The notes: a model not told the origin generated them from the letters alone. Positions 7,798 to 16,908 are shown, counted from the stretch's first letter. The stretch is DNA of 64,000 nucleotides from Roseomonas aerilata DSM 19363 (GCF_000711725.1 NZ_JONP01000002.1:1-64000), one strand, 5' to 3'. Numbers and translations are program-made.

Positions 7798-8922
7798 TCA
7801 TGCATGCCTGACGTAGCGCGCCCTCAGGGATCCTTGCAGATAACCTTGCGCTGGTTGCTCCAAGTAGCGCCACGATAACGTCGCGAGTGCCAAGGCAAGC
7901 AGCGCGGTGCACAGAACGGCCAAGGTCCAGGCCCCGAGGACGTTGTAGCTCTCGAACAGCCCGGCCAACCCGTCCCGGACGGGGAGAAGCGTGATGTGGA
8001 CCAGATAGATCGAATACGAAATCTTCCCCAGGTATGAAAGGGGCCCAGACTGGAGCATGCCGGACAGAATGGATGTCTCGAACGACAGGCCAATCAGCAA
8101 AAGGGCACAGATCAGGACGAAGGCCGCATCGAGCATTGTGAACTGGATGAGGATGGCCAAGCAGAAGAGCAAGCCTGCTTGGATGCGGTTGTCGGCCAGG
8201 ACGGAAGTCCACGCCAGACGCGATCTCACCCGCCAGCAATACATGCCGATCACGAATTCAGTGACGCAGCGCCCCAGCGCCTGGGGACCGCTGATCATGT
8301 TCACGGCCCCACTCGCCGGCACGTCGAACAATTGGCCGAACATGATTGCACTGACGACGAGTCCAACGAAGGCCAATCCGCTGGACCATGTGGCCAGAGC
8401 GAGGGATCGTCCCAGGATCACCGGCACCAGCAAGGGAAACACGAGGTTGGCGAACCACTCTGCGCTGATGGACCAGCCCGGGCCATTCAGGCTCGAGCCA
8501 GGCCAGAGCCAGGTCTGTACCGCGAGGAGGTTTGCAACGAGGGCGCCATAGGAATTATCTGGGTTCAAAAATGTCAGCCAGCCCATCCGGCACAGCACGA
8601 AGCACACGACTGTCGTCACCGCATAGAGCGGATAGAGGCGCGCGATCCTGCGTAGCAGGAAGGTCCGGTATCCCTCACGGACGGACAGAGATGCCAGGCG
8701 GTCTTCGTAGGTCATCGCAAGGATAAACCCGCTCAGCAGCATGAACATGTCCACGGCCAGGTACATGTGGGGCAGCATGTCGAGCGGGAATGGATAGCTG
8801 AAATCGATCGCCGCATAGTGGTCCAGCATCACCAGCGTTGCGGCGATGCCGCGCAACCCGGTCAGGGACCTGATCTCCGGCTTCACTGCCTGAGCACCTT
8901 TGCCGTTATCCGAAAGAACCAT
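7798..8922 (-). CDS. Acyltransferase family 3 membrane protein
   Basis: A 374-residue integral membrane acyltransferase of the OafA/YrhL type, which transfers acyl groups to extracytoplasmic carbohydrates. The diagnostic start is RSLTGLRGIAATLVMLDHY (about residues 17-35), where the Arg and His are conserved. It is followed by about ten hydrophobic segments, a central GPGWSISAEWFANLVFP and a late SYSIYLVHITLLP typical of the family. No fused SGNH domain is present. The ATG at 8922 comes one base after the stop of the LuxR gene upstream, so the two are very probably co-transcribed and translationally coupled. This suggests regulated modification of a surface glycan; the acceptor is unknown. 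Confidence 0.9.
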   Translation of the reverse strand: MVLSDNGKGAQAVKPEIRSLTGLRGIAATLVMLDHYAAIDFSYPFPLDMLPHMYLAVDMFMLLSGFILAMTYEDRLASLSVREGYRTFLLRRIARLYPLYAVTTVVCFVLCRMGWLTFLNPDNSYGALVANLLAVQTWLWPGSSLNGPGWSISAEWFANLVFPLLVPVILGRSLALATWSSGLAFVGLVVSAIMFGQLFDVPASGAVNMISGPQALGRCVTEFVIGMYCWRVRSRLAWTSVLADNRIQAGLLFCLAILIQFTMLDAAFVLICALLLIGLSFETSILSGMLQSGPLSYLGKISYSIYLVHITLLPVRDGLAGLFESYNVLGAWTLAVLCTALLALALATLSWRYLEQPAQGYLQGSLRARYVRHA

Positions 8923-8923
8923 G

Positions 8924-10045
8924 TCAGGACCCGAAGCCGGACTTGGCCAGCCCAACCAACTCGGCCTGCCTGTTCGTCCCGGTTTTCTGGAAAATCTTGT
9001 CGAGATGGGTCTGAGCAGTGGACCGGGCGATGCCGAGCTCCCGCGCCGCTGAAGCCAGCCCCTTTCCAACGACGATGGCCGATAGCATCCGCGTTTCGGC
9101 AGGCGTCAATCCGTACTGCTCCGCCACGTTAGCGATGTCCGTGCCGCTGATAAGCACGAGGCATCGTGCCTGGCTGGAGAAATCGTCGCCCAGTGCGCTC
9201 CAGACCCCATCTGACGGGGGCAGCGGGGACAGCATGATTGTCAGGCTCCCCTCGCCGGATGGACGCTGCACCGGCATTTGGCTGCCCTCGGGCAGCCCAC
9301 CAATTCCAAGCGCGCGCGAGATCGCGGCCTGGAACTGCCCATCCGTCTCGGCGTCACGAATGAAAAGCTTGCCTGACACGCATCCCAGGACACCACCGCC
9401 CTTCCGACCGAGCAGGTTCTTGGCAGCCGCATTGGTGAAGATCAGCCGCCGCTCCCGATCGAGCAGCAGCGCGCCACATGGCAGCTTCTCCAGCACCATC
9501 GTCGCCTCCCGCCGCGCCTCGGAGGCGGCATGCAGCCGAAAGGTGACGTCCATGGCATGCACCAGATGCCGCGCGAGACGTGACAGCATGGCCCGGCCAT
9601 CCGACGTCACCTCTCCGGCTCCGTCCGGGCGCACGAGCGTGAGCGGCACATAGAAGGCCTCGGTACGGTGTATGACGACGGTGACCGGACTGCACAGCCC
9701 CTGAGGACGGGCCCAGCCATTATAGAACTCCGATTTTCGGAATGCCCTGACCTCAACCACGTCCTCGTTCGCGACCACGAAGCCCGGCTGCATCCGCGGC
9801 TCGATCCGAAACAGGGGATTCATTGGCAAATAATGGTCGAAAGTCCGCTCCACGTGTCCGGGATCGAAACCAAAATAGGTCAGCGGCGTCCCCTGCCGGG
9901 TTGCAGGCCGTTCGACGGTCAGCCCTCCGGCCACGCAGCCCGTCAACAAAGCAAGCCGGCGCAGGACATGATCCCAACCCACTGAATGCAGCGCGGCCTC
10001 ATGGATCAAATCCAAGACGGCCAGGAAGTCTTCCTCCTCCATCAC
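8924..10045 (-). CDS. LuxR-type transcriptional regulator with PAS-like region
   Basis: A 373-residue regulator. The C-terminal 65 residues form a LuxR/GerE helix-turn-helix: YGLTPAETRMLSAIVVGKGL followed by ARELGIARSTAQTHLDKIF and KTGTNRQAELVGL. The middle (about residues 185-290) resembles a PAS sensor (VLEKLPCGALLLDRERRLIF, then FTNAAAKNLLGR). The N-terminal third is a helical region typical of orphan regulators of this type. There is no receiver domain or autoinducer-binding domain. The first codon is GTG at 10045 with an ATG directly following. It heads the two-gene unit with the acyltransferase, which is the obvious candidate target. Confidence 0.9.
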   Translation of the reverse strand: MMEEEDFLAVLDLIHEAALHSVGWDHVLRRLALLTGCVAGGLTVERPATRQGTPLTYFGFDPGHVERTFDHYLPMNPLFRIEPRMQPGFVVANEDVVEVRAFRKSEFYNGWARPQGLCSPVTVVIHRTEAFYVPLTLVRPDGAGEVTSDGRAMLSRLARHLVHAMDVTFRLHAASEARREATMVLEKLPCGALLLDRERRLIFTNAAAKNLLGRKGGGVLGCVSGKLFIRDAETDGQFQAAISRALGIGGLPEGSQMPVQRPSGEGSLTIMLSPLPPSDGVWSALGDDFSSQARCLVLISGTDIANVAEQYGLTPAETRMLSAIVVGKGLASAARELGIARSTAQTHLDKIFQKTGTNRQAELVGLAKSGFGS

Positions 10046-10483
10046 CGTGCTCCGTGAACCAGCATCTTCGGACCTAGCTTCCGTCTACCGGCAGACCGAT
10101 CCAGGATCGCGATGGGTGCTTCCACCATTTGTTGGAGGCCAGCAGGCGATCCTAACTAAGCATCATAGCCAAGCATTATGCCACGACCATTATTTTCACT
10201 TCAGGTGCATACCCGATGTCGCCCGGATGGCGTTCCTTTGCAGCGCCCCGAGCCGGGGCGGGCTTCCGTCCTGACTGGCATCCACCCGACATCTCGGCCG
10301 TTATTCCCTTCAATCAGGTCTTCCCCCCGCCACACGACACCAGATCGCAACGATGTTCCAGCTGGGCATGGCTTAGGGCACCGGAGCGTCCTGCGTCCGA
10401 CTTCATTCCGCCGCCCGGTCAATCGCGGAGACATGCGCTGGCAATGAGGGTTGATATAGACAACGGGCGTGCTTGGGGTCGCC
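10046..10483. other. Intergenic, somewhat AT-richer, no gene
   Basis: The left part (about 10130-10210) is noticeably less GC-rich than its surroundings, consistent with a promoter for the minus-strand LuxR gene. I see no reliable operator. Short open frames on both strands have no family signature. The right part lies downstream of the LysE gene. Confidence 0.4.
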
Positions 10484-11239
10484 CTAATCGGCTTGGAAAG
10501 CAGCGAGACGGGATTGGCTTAACAAACCAGACCGGTTGACGCTGTTTACGGCACTCGCTGGTTCCGCCTGGTTGTTCGTCAGGACGGGCCGCAACGTGTT
10601 CACGGCCATGGAGGCGAGGAGAGCAGCAACCCCGAAACGAATCGGCCGATGCCAGCTGATAGCGGCAGAACGAACCGGAGGTCGCGCGAGCAGCGACGCC
10701 ACGAGAAGGAAGAAAACGAGCGCGCTCAACATGATGCACGCAATGGCCCAGGCACCCCTCGCCCCCATCCTGTTTGGGTCGAGGGGGCCCAGGAACTGTG
10801 CCGCGAAAAAGGAACCGGTAAGCGGGTTGGTGGCAGCGGTGCAAAAGCCGACGCCAAAAGCCGCAGCTCGGTTGATCGCCGGAATGGCGCAGCCCAGGGC
10901 CTGAGCTTTCTCCTGCAATACTGAGTGACGGGCAATGTCGATCGCGACATAGGCCAGTAGCAGCGCTCCGGCGATACGAGCCACCCCTTCAGCGCTCGGG
11001 ACCGCCGACGCGTAGCGCACGAAGAGGAAGGTCGCCGTCCCGAGGCACCCTGCGCCGAAGGAGGCGCCTATGCAGAGCGGCGCCGCGCCCCTGAGGCCGT
11101 GCAAGGCCGCGACCCCGCCGATGGCGAGCATGTTGGGCCCGGGGGTCACGAGGATCATGACATAGCCGGCCAGAAAAGCGGCCAGGGGCCGGAGGAGCGT
11201 GGTGTCGGTCGCCGCGCCGCCCAGATCCGGCAGGCTCAT
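10484..11239 (-). CDS. LysE/RhtB-family amino acid exporter
   Basis: A 251-residue membrane protein with about six hydrophobic segments. The family motif is near the N-terminus: AGYVMILVTPGPNMLAIGGV (TPGPN at about residues 32-36), followed by GAAPLCIGASFGAG. LysE proteins export basic or neutral amino acids, homoserine lactones or related compounds by proton antiport; the substrate cannot be told here. The C-terminal 35 residues after the last membrane segment are polar and unusual for the family, so the native end may have been extended. The gene stands alone. Confidence 0.85.
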   Translation of the reverse strand: MSLPDLGGAATDTTLLRPLAAFLAGYVMILVTPGPNMLAIGGVAALHGLRGAAPLCIGASFGAGCLGTATFLFVRYASAVPSAEGVARIAGALLLAYVAIDIARHSVLQEKAQALGCAIPAINRAAAFGVGFCTAATNPLTGSFFAAQFLGPLDPNRMGARGAWAIACIMLSALVFFLLVASLLARPPVRSAAISWHRPIRFGVAALLASMAVNTLRPVLTNNQAEPASAVNSVNRSGLLSQSRLAAFQAD

Positions 11240-11265
11240 CTTGATCCGCCCTTCAGGTCCTGGCG

Positions 11266-11613
11266 CTAACGTGCGTTGTTCGGGGTCGTGCAGGGGCGTT
11301 CGCCCTCAACCACCAGCCCATAGGTATCCCGTTCCGCACTGCCCGTTGCAGCCCCGATCGATCGAGGTTGGACGGAATAGACCGGGACGGAGGTACAGGT
11401 GAGAAAATCGGCGAACCCTATGCTGTCGTATTCAGGCAAGCCGGTAACCGCCCCAACAGAAAGCGGCCGTCTCGGTGTTTGCGCCGTGTTCGCACCGGAT
11501 ATGGAGTCGTCCGCCTCCGCCCGATGGGCGCCCACGGTGGAGATGACGAGAAAGGAGCCCAGGCAAATCGCGCGGGCAGTGCTGCAGGCAATCACTGACG
11601 CTCTCCCTTTCAT
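11266..11613 (-). CDS. Small secreted protein, unknown
   Basis: A 115-residue product if the ATG at 11613 is used. It starts MKGRASVIACSTARAICLGS, followed by FLVISTVGAHRAEA, a good Sec signal peptide with cleavage after about residue 34. The mature part of about 80 residues has two cysteines and no recognised domain. The frame is open further upstream to 11754, but that extension would bury the signal peptide. There is no clear ribosome site. It follows closely downstream of the LysE gene start on the same strand and lies in a gene-poor area. Confidence 0.45.
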   Translation of the reverse strand: MKGRASVIACSTARAICLGSFLVISTVGAHRAEADDSISGANTAQTPRRPLSVGAVTGLPEYDSIGFADFLTCTSVPVYSVQPRSIGAATGSAERDTYGLVVEGERPCTTPNNAR

Positions 11614-12240
11614 TGCCGGGATCTCGGAACCCGACTGTGAAAAGGTGCTCGCCAACCTCTTCTTTGTCCTCATCCAAACAGGGGAGGACCTTTGAAACGA
11701 TATATGAACCTGCTTCGGGGTTGGCTTGATCCAAAAAACTTGGCGAAATGCCATTGCCGGTCAAGTAGCGGCGCGATGACAGACGGCTTTCGCTGGGCAG
11801 TCCTGCCGCCCTGCTGGAATACTTCACCTCAGTGGCGTTCAGCACGCTGTCAAGGCAAGTTACAAGATGCGCCTATCGGTGACGGGCCGGCCCCGGAGCA
11901 TGTTGCGGACCCGTCCCATTAGTCGTTTGATGTTGGAGTGCGGCAGGACGTCAGCCTTCACCGCTTCGATTGGCCTTACATCTTAGCGGAAACGTTCTCG
12001 AGCCTGAAAGCGTAGGGGCAGTCGGCGGGAAGGGCCCGGATGATCGGGCGTCCGATCGGCCAGGCAAGGTCGCCGGAACGGTTCAACAGTCACATCGCAA
12101 GCCAGGACGCGGTGCTCGTTGCGCAGACCGCGCCCTGGAGGGTGCAGCGCCCGTCCTGGCCGCTGCACAGCCGGCTGCATCGTTGCCCTGCTGCACAAGC
12201 GGACGGTGACGAACGCTCTCAACACCCTCACGGGAGTTTC
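11614..12240. other. Long intergenic stretch, no gene identified
   Basis: More than 600 bases with only short, overlapping open frames on both strands. None gives a recognisable protein or a ribosome site. GC is a little lower than in flanking operons. Together with the broken permease next to it, it may be decayed DNA. Confidence 0.4.
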
Positions 12241-12999
12241 TCAGGCGGCCTGGCGAAGGCCAAGCGTGTCGAGCACCTCGCGCCGCAGGGCGACAAGGTG
12301 CGGGTCGTCCCGGTGGCGGGGAAAGGGCCGCTCCACCGCGATCTCGGTTACTACCCGGGCGGGACGTGGGGAGAACACGAGCACGCGCTCCGCCATCAGC
12401 AGCGCCTCCTCCACGTCGTGGGTAACGAGCAGCGTGGTGAAGCCCTCGCGCTGCCATAGCGAGACGAGTTCCTCCTGCATGCGCAACCGGGTCAGGCTAT
12501 CCAGCTTGCCGAGCGGCTCGTCCAGCAGCAGCAGGCCAGGCCGGTTCACCAGCGCGCGGGCGAGCGCCACGCGCTGCGCCATGCCGCCGGAGAGCTGGTG
12601 CGGATAGGCATCGGCGAAGTCGTGCAGCCCCACGAGCCGCAGCGCCTCCTCCACCCGCGCCCCTTCCGCCTTCAACAGCCCGCGCGCCTCCAGGCCGAGG
12701 GCCGCGTTCGCGCGTACGCTGCGCCAGGGATAAAGCGTGGGATCCTGGAACATCAGCACGCGGGAGGGGTCGGGGCCCGCAATGTGGACACCATCGGCCT
12801 CCAGCGTGCCGCGGCGGGGCGGCTCCAGCCCGGCGACCAGGCGCAGCAGGGTGGACTTGCCGCAGCCGGAAGGGCCGAGCAGCGCGACGGAACCGCCGGG
12901 GTGGACGTCGAGATCCACGTCCTCGAGCACCGGCAGGTCCTGCCCCTTGAGGGTGAAGGCGTGATCGATGCCGCGCAGGCGCAGGCCGATCGGATTCAC
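12241..12999 (-). CDS. ABC transporter ATPase, nitrate/sulfonate/taurine type (SsuB/TauB-like)
   Basis: A 252-residue nucleotide-binding subunit of a NitT/TauT-family importer. Walker A is GPSGCGKST, the signature is LSGGMAQR, Walker B is LLLDEPLGKLD, and LLVTHDVEEAL holds the switch histidine. VLMFQDPTLYPWRSV is typical of the family. GTG codons at 12999 or 13002 are the likely starts; the stop of the upstream permease (12996-12998) overlaps them. The longer open frame upstream is the permease 3' region read out of frame. The ATPase is intact, but its permease partner carries a frameshift and no substrate-binding protein is nearby, so the transporter may not work. Confidence 0.88.
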   Translation of the reverse strand: MNPIGLRLRGIDHAFTLKGQDLPVLEDVDLDVHPGGSVALLGPSGCGKSTLLRLVAGLEPPRRGTLEADGVHIAGPDPSRVLMFQDPTLYPWRSVRANAALGLEARGLLKAEGARVEEALRLVGLHDFADAYPHQLSGGMAQRVALARALVNRPGLLLLDEPLGKLDSLTRLRMQEELVSLWQREGFTTLLVTHDVEEALLMAERVLVFSPRPARVVTEIAVERPFPRHRDDPHLVALRREVLDTLGLRQAA

Positions 13000-13726
13000 C
13001 ACCGCACCACTCCCTTCTGCCAGACAAGCTTCCAGTCTCGGACACGGAAGAGCAGCGTGACCAAGCCTGTGCACATCGCCGCCATCACGATCAGCGCCGC
13101 GTAGACATTGGCGTAAGCCGCCCAGCCTTGCGACCACTGCATGTAGAAGCCGAGCCGGCCTTCACGCCCATCATCTCCGCGACGACGAGAACCGAGAAGG
13201 AGGCGCCGAGGCCCATGAAGAGGCCAACGAAGACGGATGGCAGGGCAGCCGGGACGGCCACCTTGCGGATCAGGAACCAGGGCTTGGCGCCCATGGTGCG
13301 CGCCACGTCGTAGAGGCTGCCGGCGACGGAGGCGACGCCGGACCAGGTGAGAACCGCGACCGGAAAGAAGCTCGCCAGCGCGATGAGGAAGGTGCTGGCC
13401 TGGCGGCTGGTCGAGAAGGCGAAGAAGGCGATGGGCAACCAGGCGGTGGCCGGCAACGGCCCGATCAGCCGCAGCACCGGATGCGCCCAGTAGCCGACGC
13501 GGCGTGACCAACCCATGGCCACCCCCACCACGAAGCCGACCGCCGCCCCCAGCAGGTAGCCGGGAAGGAGCAGCAGAAGCGAGTGCAGCACACTGTCACC
13601 GAGCTTGGCATAGTCGTCGGTGAAGACCTCGAGCAGCGCCTGGGGGGCCACGAAGAAGGGACGCGGCAGGATGTCCAGCTTCGCCGTGAGCAGTTCCCAG
13701 GCGACGAGGCCGGCGGCGATGGCCAC
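12996..13726 (-). pseudogene. ABC permease (SsuC/TauC-like) with a frameshift
   Basis: Two overlapping frames together make one NitT/TauT permease. The 5' part (from GTG 13726) reads MAIAAGLVAWELLTAK, GAAVGFVVGVAMGW and VVAEMMGVKAG. The remainder continues only in the other frame as LGFYMQWSQGWAAYANVY and LLFRVRDWKLVWQKGVVRW, ending at the ATPase start. Restoring one base near 13150-13161 (GCCGGCTCGG to GCCGGCCTCGG on the coding strand) gives a continuous protein of about 240 residues. The 5' end also looks clipped, because in-frame GKRLRPAAPW sequence extends back only to a TAG at 13760-13762. The indel may be a real mutation or a sequencing error. Confidence 0.8.
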
Positions 13727-13759
13727 GATCCAGGGCGCGGCCGGACGAAGGCGCTTGCC

Positions 13760-13857
13760 CTACGCTCTGAGATAAATCCCCTCGACGGTCCGCTGCGCCG
13801 GCGTGCTGTCGCCCTGGATGGGCTGCGCGATGACGGACCGGCCGCGCACCAGCGCCC
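13760..13857 (-). other. Possible C-terminal gene remnant
   Basis: About 31 codons ending at TAG 13760-13762 read RALVRGRSVIAQPIQGDS then TPAQRTVEGIYLRA, which looks like the tail of a real protein. A TAG stop precedes it in frame, so no complete gene is possible. It sits directly upstream of the damaged permease and may be what is left of the gene that once preceded it. Family not recognised. Confidence 0.35.
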
Positions 13858-13930
13858 TCGGCGCCTATCCTTCAGTGCCTGTAGAATCCCTCGTGTAATT
13901 CGACCTGGGATCGCGGATGCACTCGCGCCG

Positions 13931-14263
13931 TCAGCGGCCACCGAGAAGCTGGCCGAGGATTTCGGCCAGGGCATCGAGCGCACCACGTCGATGGTCGTCA
14001 CGTGAGAAGTCATCCCTGCGGCGGTCGTAGTCGCGCCGGCGCTCGTACTCCCAGCAACGCGAGGCCTCCCCACGCCGAGGCTCGGCCCGGCGCCGGTCGT
14101 CACCGCGAAAGCGCCCGTAGTCACGGTCGGACCGCCGGTCATAGTGTCTCTCCCGGCGCCCGTTCCCACTCTCGTCCTTCCAGGGATCGGCCAGGCCGGA
14201 AGGCACAGGACCGGCCAATACCGCGGCCAGACTACCGGGGAGAAGAACGCTCCATCGGGCCAT
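13931..14263 (-). CDS. Small secreted Arg/Asp-rich protein
   Basis: A 110-residue protein starting MARWSVLLPGSLAAVLAGPV, then PSGLA, a Sec signal peptide cleaved before DPWKDE. The mature protein is extremely rich in alternating basic and acidic residues (ERHYDRRSDRDYGRF, YERRRDYDRRRDDFSRDDHR) and ends in a short hydrophobic helix, ALDALAEILGQLLGG. Such secreted RD/RY-rich proteins are common in Rhodospirillales but have no known function. The ATG has a weak ACAGG ribosome site. Confidence 0.65.
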   Translation of the reverse strand: MARWSVLLPGSLAAVLAGPVPSGLADPWKDESGNGRRERHYDRRSDRDYGRFRGDDRRRAEPRRGEASRCWEYERRRDYDRRRDDFSRDDHRRGALDALAEILGQLLGGR

Positions 14264-14818
14264 GACACCTGTTCCCTCTCTCAGGACAGGTCTCTTTCAT
14301 GACAAACGTAACGGCGGGTGCGGGAAAGGTCACATCGGCACGGGTGGAAAACAGCCTCAGCATTGATCGTCGATGGCCGACGATGCACTCATCACCTTCC
14401 GTCTGGCCCTTGCGGTAACCGCCCGTTGCTGGACGGCGGACATCCTCCGGAGGAAACGCGGCTGTCTGAAAGGAGCGGGGTCAGCCGCCCGACCTCACCG
14501 AGAACCATCTCGGCGCCCGCCCCTCAACGTCAGGCAAGCCCTGCACCTCGTCCAGGAACGCAAGCTTTGCACTCGGTTCTTCTCGCTGCTTCAACTTTCC
14601 ACCGGCTACTTTTTCCTGGGCGGCTGGGATTGCGCCTTTCCATTCGCTCCGGCCTGTAAATTCGAGGTCTTCTACGGATGCTGACCTCGAGATGGATTGT
14701 TCCCATAAATCGAGCACGCCCATTGCTCACCGGCGCTGCTCTGTCCGGATTCTGGCTTCACAGGCATTGCTGGCAGTTAGGCGCAGGGCTGCGCGTCGGG
14801 ATCGCTGCGGGCTCGCGC
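14264..14818. other. Intergenic, lower GC, nothing recognised
   Basis: The part around 14540-14740 is visibly less GC-rich than the rest of the window. Frames are open on both strands (for example 14373-14684 plus, 14481-14723 minus), but neither product is recognisable and codon bias does not favour either. It could be foreign or decayed sequence. Confidence 0.4.
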
Positions 14819-15238
14819 TTACCGCCGGGAGCGCCGACGCGCTGAGTGCTTGGCCTTCGCCTTGGGCTGCGTTTTCGTCTGGGCGACGGAAACAGGCTTG
14901 GCCGCTGGGATGCCGTCCGTTCCGACATAGCGCTGCAGCGTCGCGCCGGCAGCGAGGTGCGGATAGGCCTGGGCGCCTTTCGGCCATGTCCTCGCGAAGG
15001 CGGCTACTTCCGCGTGATCCTGCCCGCGGATCGTCTGGACAAGGAAGAACGCTGCCTGCGCCGGTCGGAGCCGTTGGCGATGCAGGAGGTGAAGATGCCA
15101 TTCGCGGGCACGCAGGGGACACCAGTCCACCAAGGCTTCCTGCAAGGCTCGGCGCACCTCGATCGGCAGTTCCTCAAAGGCCCGGTAGGGGTCACCCTTG
15201 AGCTTGCTGTAGGGCTTGGCCGCCATGCTGTTATCCAT
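14819..15238 (-). CDS. Hypothetical protein, possibly DUF6525-like
   Basis: A 139-residue protein. The N-terminal 60 residues (YRAFEELPIEVRRALQEAL, then VDWCPLRAREWHLHLLHRQR) resemble short alphaproteobacterial proteins annotated DUF6525, as far as I recall that family. The C-terminus is a basic low-complexity tail of Lys, Ala and Arg (KTQPKAKAKHSARRRSRR), suggesting nucleic-acid contact. The ATG at 15238 has a modest AAGG ribosome site. It is not in an operon and its function is unknown. Confidence 0.6.
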   Translation of the reverse strand: MDNSMAAKPYSKLKGDPYRAFEELPIEVRRALQEALVDWCPLRAREWHLHLLHRQRLRPAQAAFFLVQTIRGQDHAEVAAFARTWPKGAQAYPHLAAGATLQRYVGTDGIPAAKPVSVAQTKTQPKAKAKHSARRRSRR

Positions 15239-15746
15239 GTCGACCTTCTATCGAATGAGGAACCTCAGACAAGTCGTAGCGTCAGCCACTTGGTGCTGGG
15301 CACGTATGCTTCGCGTTCAGCACGGTCGCGGTGTGGCCCGTCCTGCCGAATGATCCCCGCGATCAACGCAAAGCCGTCCCGCGTCCCGTGCAGCGAGCGG
15401 CTCTCATTGCGACCAGCGGCGTTGCCGAGAGCCACCGCTTAGCCAGCCTCCAGGCCAGGGTTGCTCCCCTCCCCCGCGGCTCGACCGGGCCCAGCTGCGA
15501 AATCGATGGCCTGCGCCGCGATACGGCCGAAATCGGGCTGCCCTTGCGCGAGCGGCCCTGAATGCGCCATGTCCAGCATATGTCACGCCAGCGCGCTCAC
15601 CCGGCTCGATCCATCGCCAGGCTCCCACAGGGAACGGTGACGCGCGTCAGGTCCTCCCTCCCCTGCCAGCCAGCACCATCGCAAGGTAGGTCATCCCGGC
15701 TGGGGAAGCCCGCGATGGCGCCCGTGCCAACAGGAGTTGTTCAAGC
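15239..15746. other. Intergenic, nothing recognised
   Basis: About 500 bases with no supported gene. It should contain the promoters of the divergent minus-strand hypothetical gene and the DUF3126 gene, but no clear -35/-10 or operator stands out. Confidence 0.4.
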
Positions 15747-16004
15747 GTGACGAAGTCTGAGATCGAGCGTGTGCAGGCCTACCTGCGTCGGCTGCTGGGG
15801 ACGGAGCGCATCAGCATCATACCCCCGAAGCAGGCGGGGATGAGCGTCGAAGTCGAGGCCGGAGGCGAGGTGATCGGCACCCTCCACCGTGATGCGGAGG
15901 ACGGCGAAGTGTCCTATGCCGTGCACCTCACGATCCTGGAGGAGGATCTGCCCCCTGCCGCGCCATCCGCGCCGACGCCGCCGACCTCCAAGCGGAGGCG
16001 CTGA
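15747..16004 (+). CDS. DUF3126 family protein
   Basis: An 85-residue small soluble protein of the alphaproteobacterial DUF3126 family. The recognisable features are ERVQAYLRRLLGTERISIIP at the N-terminus, then EAGGEVIGTLHRDAEDGEVS and YAVHLTILEEDLP, ending in a proline- and lysine/arginine-rich tail. The start is GTG at 15747 with a good CAGGAG ribosome site about ten bases upstream. The family has no assigned function. Confidence 0.85.
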   Translation: MTKSEIERVQAYLRRLLGTERISIIPPKQAGMSVEVEAGGEVIGTLHRDAEDGEVSYAVHLTILEEDLPPAAPSAPTPPTSKRRR

Positions 16005-16209
16005 CGGCTTCGCCCGGTCTGGCGTCGCTACGTTCTTCGGCGCGGGATCAGCCCCGCCGAGGCAACGGTGCCAGATCACAGCAAAGGGCTGTGCTGTCGC
16101 TGAAGGGTAGGATTTCGGGCCTTTTCGGAGCAGCCGGTTTGATCTGGGCCGAAACGCGCTCCCGATGTAGGTTCCAGACACACGGCTGTTCTCGGCCAGG
16201 GAGTTCACC

Positions 16210-16605
16210 ATGACTTCGGAGTTTCAAGGGCGTCGTATCCTCGTGGTGGAGGATGAGCCGCTGATCACCTTCTTGCTGGAAGACGCGCTGATGATCGCCG
16301 GCGCGCAGACTGTCGTGCAGGCCGCGAGGGTCGCCGAGGCGCTGTCGGCCATCAAGACGGCCGTGTCCGAGGGCGGGATCGATGCCGCCGTTATCGACTA
16401 CAGCCTCGCTGATGGCCAGTCGGCCCTTCCCGTCGCCGACCGCCTGGCGGCCCTGGGCGTGCCGTTCGTGTTCGCAACCGGCTATGAGGCATCGGCCGTG
16501 AACAAGGGGCAGCATACGGACGCCCCCGTCATCACCAAGCCCTACGGCCCCGCGGAAGTGGTTTCACGCCTCGCCGACATCATGCGCAGGAGTGCGGCAG
16601 ACTGA
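16210..16605 (+). CDS. Single-domain response regulator
   Basis: A 131-residue receiver domain with no output domain. The acidic pair is in RILVVEDEPLITFLLED (Glu14-Asp15). The phospho-acceptor aspartate lies in AAVIDYSLADG (about residue 63). The conserved Thr/Ser position is FVFATGYE and the lysine is in VITKPYGPAEV. Such stand-alone receivers usually relay phosphoryl groups or act by protein-protein contact in general stress or motility pathways. A GGGAG ribosome site precedes the ATG. No partner kinase lies nearby, so the pathway is unknown. Confidence 0.9.
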   Translation: MTSEFQGRRILVVEDEPLITFLLEDALMIAGAQTVVQAARVAEALSAIKTAVSEGGIDAAVIDYSLADGQSALPVADRLAALGVPFVFATGYEASAVNKGQHTDAPVITKPYGPAEVVSRLADIMRRSAAD

Positions 16606-16713
16606 CGCGACCTCGGGCGGCTCCGACCGGCAAGTGTTCGAAGCCGTCCTTGCCATGTCAGTGCGGTGGCGGCTCTGCGGAACCGCGCCAACCCTGAGCC
16701 GGACCGCCAGCTT
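16606..16713. other. Short intergenic stretch
   Basis: Nothing is recognised here between the response regulator and the convergent MFS remnant. Confidence 0.3.
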
Positions 16714-16908
16714 TCAGGCATCGATATCGCGTCCGCGCGCTTTGGCGAGGAAGAGCAGCCCGAGCCCGAAGGTCAGGCTTACGATCGCGACAGGATACCG
16801 GTGGCTAGAGAAGGTGTTTCCGGCCTCCGCGTTCATCGCGCAGATCGTCGCCGGCAGCGGGCCGCCAATCCAGCCGGTGCCTGTCTGATAAGGCGACATG
16901 GAGGTGTA
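16714..16908 (-). pseudogene. C-terminal fragment of an MFS (metabolite:H+ symporter) transporter
   Basis: About 65 codons match the end of MHS-family MFS transporters. TGYTSMSPYQTGTGWIGG is followed by LPATICAMNAEAG, a final membrane helix YPVAIVSLTFGLGLLFL and a short KARGRDIDA tail. Everything upstream of this (the first eleven or so helices) is missing, and the frame upstream reads unrelated sequence. This is therefore a deletion remnant. Family assignment rests on the GNGWFGG-like motif and final helix. Confidence 0.6.

Noticed and set aside
14373-14723. Open frames on both strands in a lower-GC stretch
   Set aside because: Neither has a recognisable product, ribosome site or codon bias; I could not support a gene.
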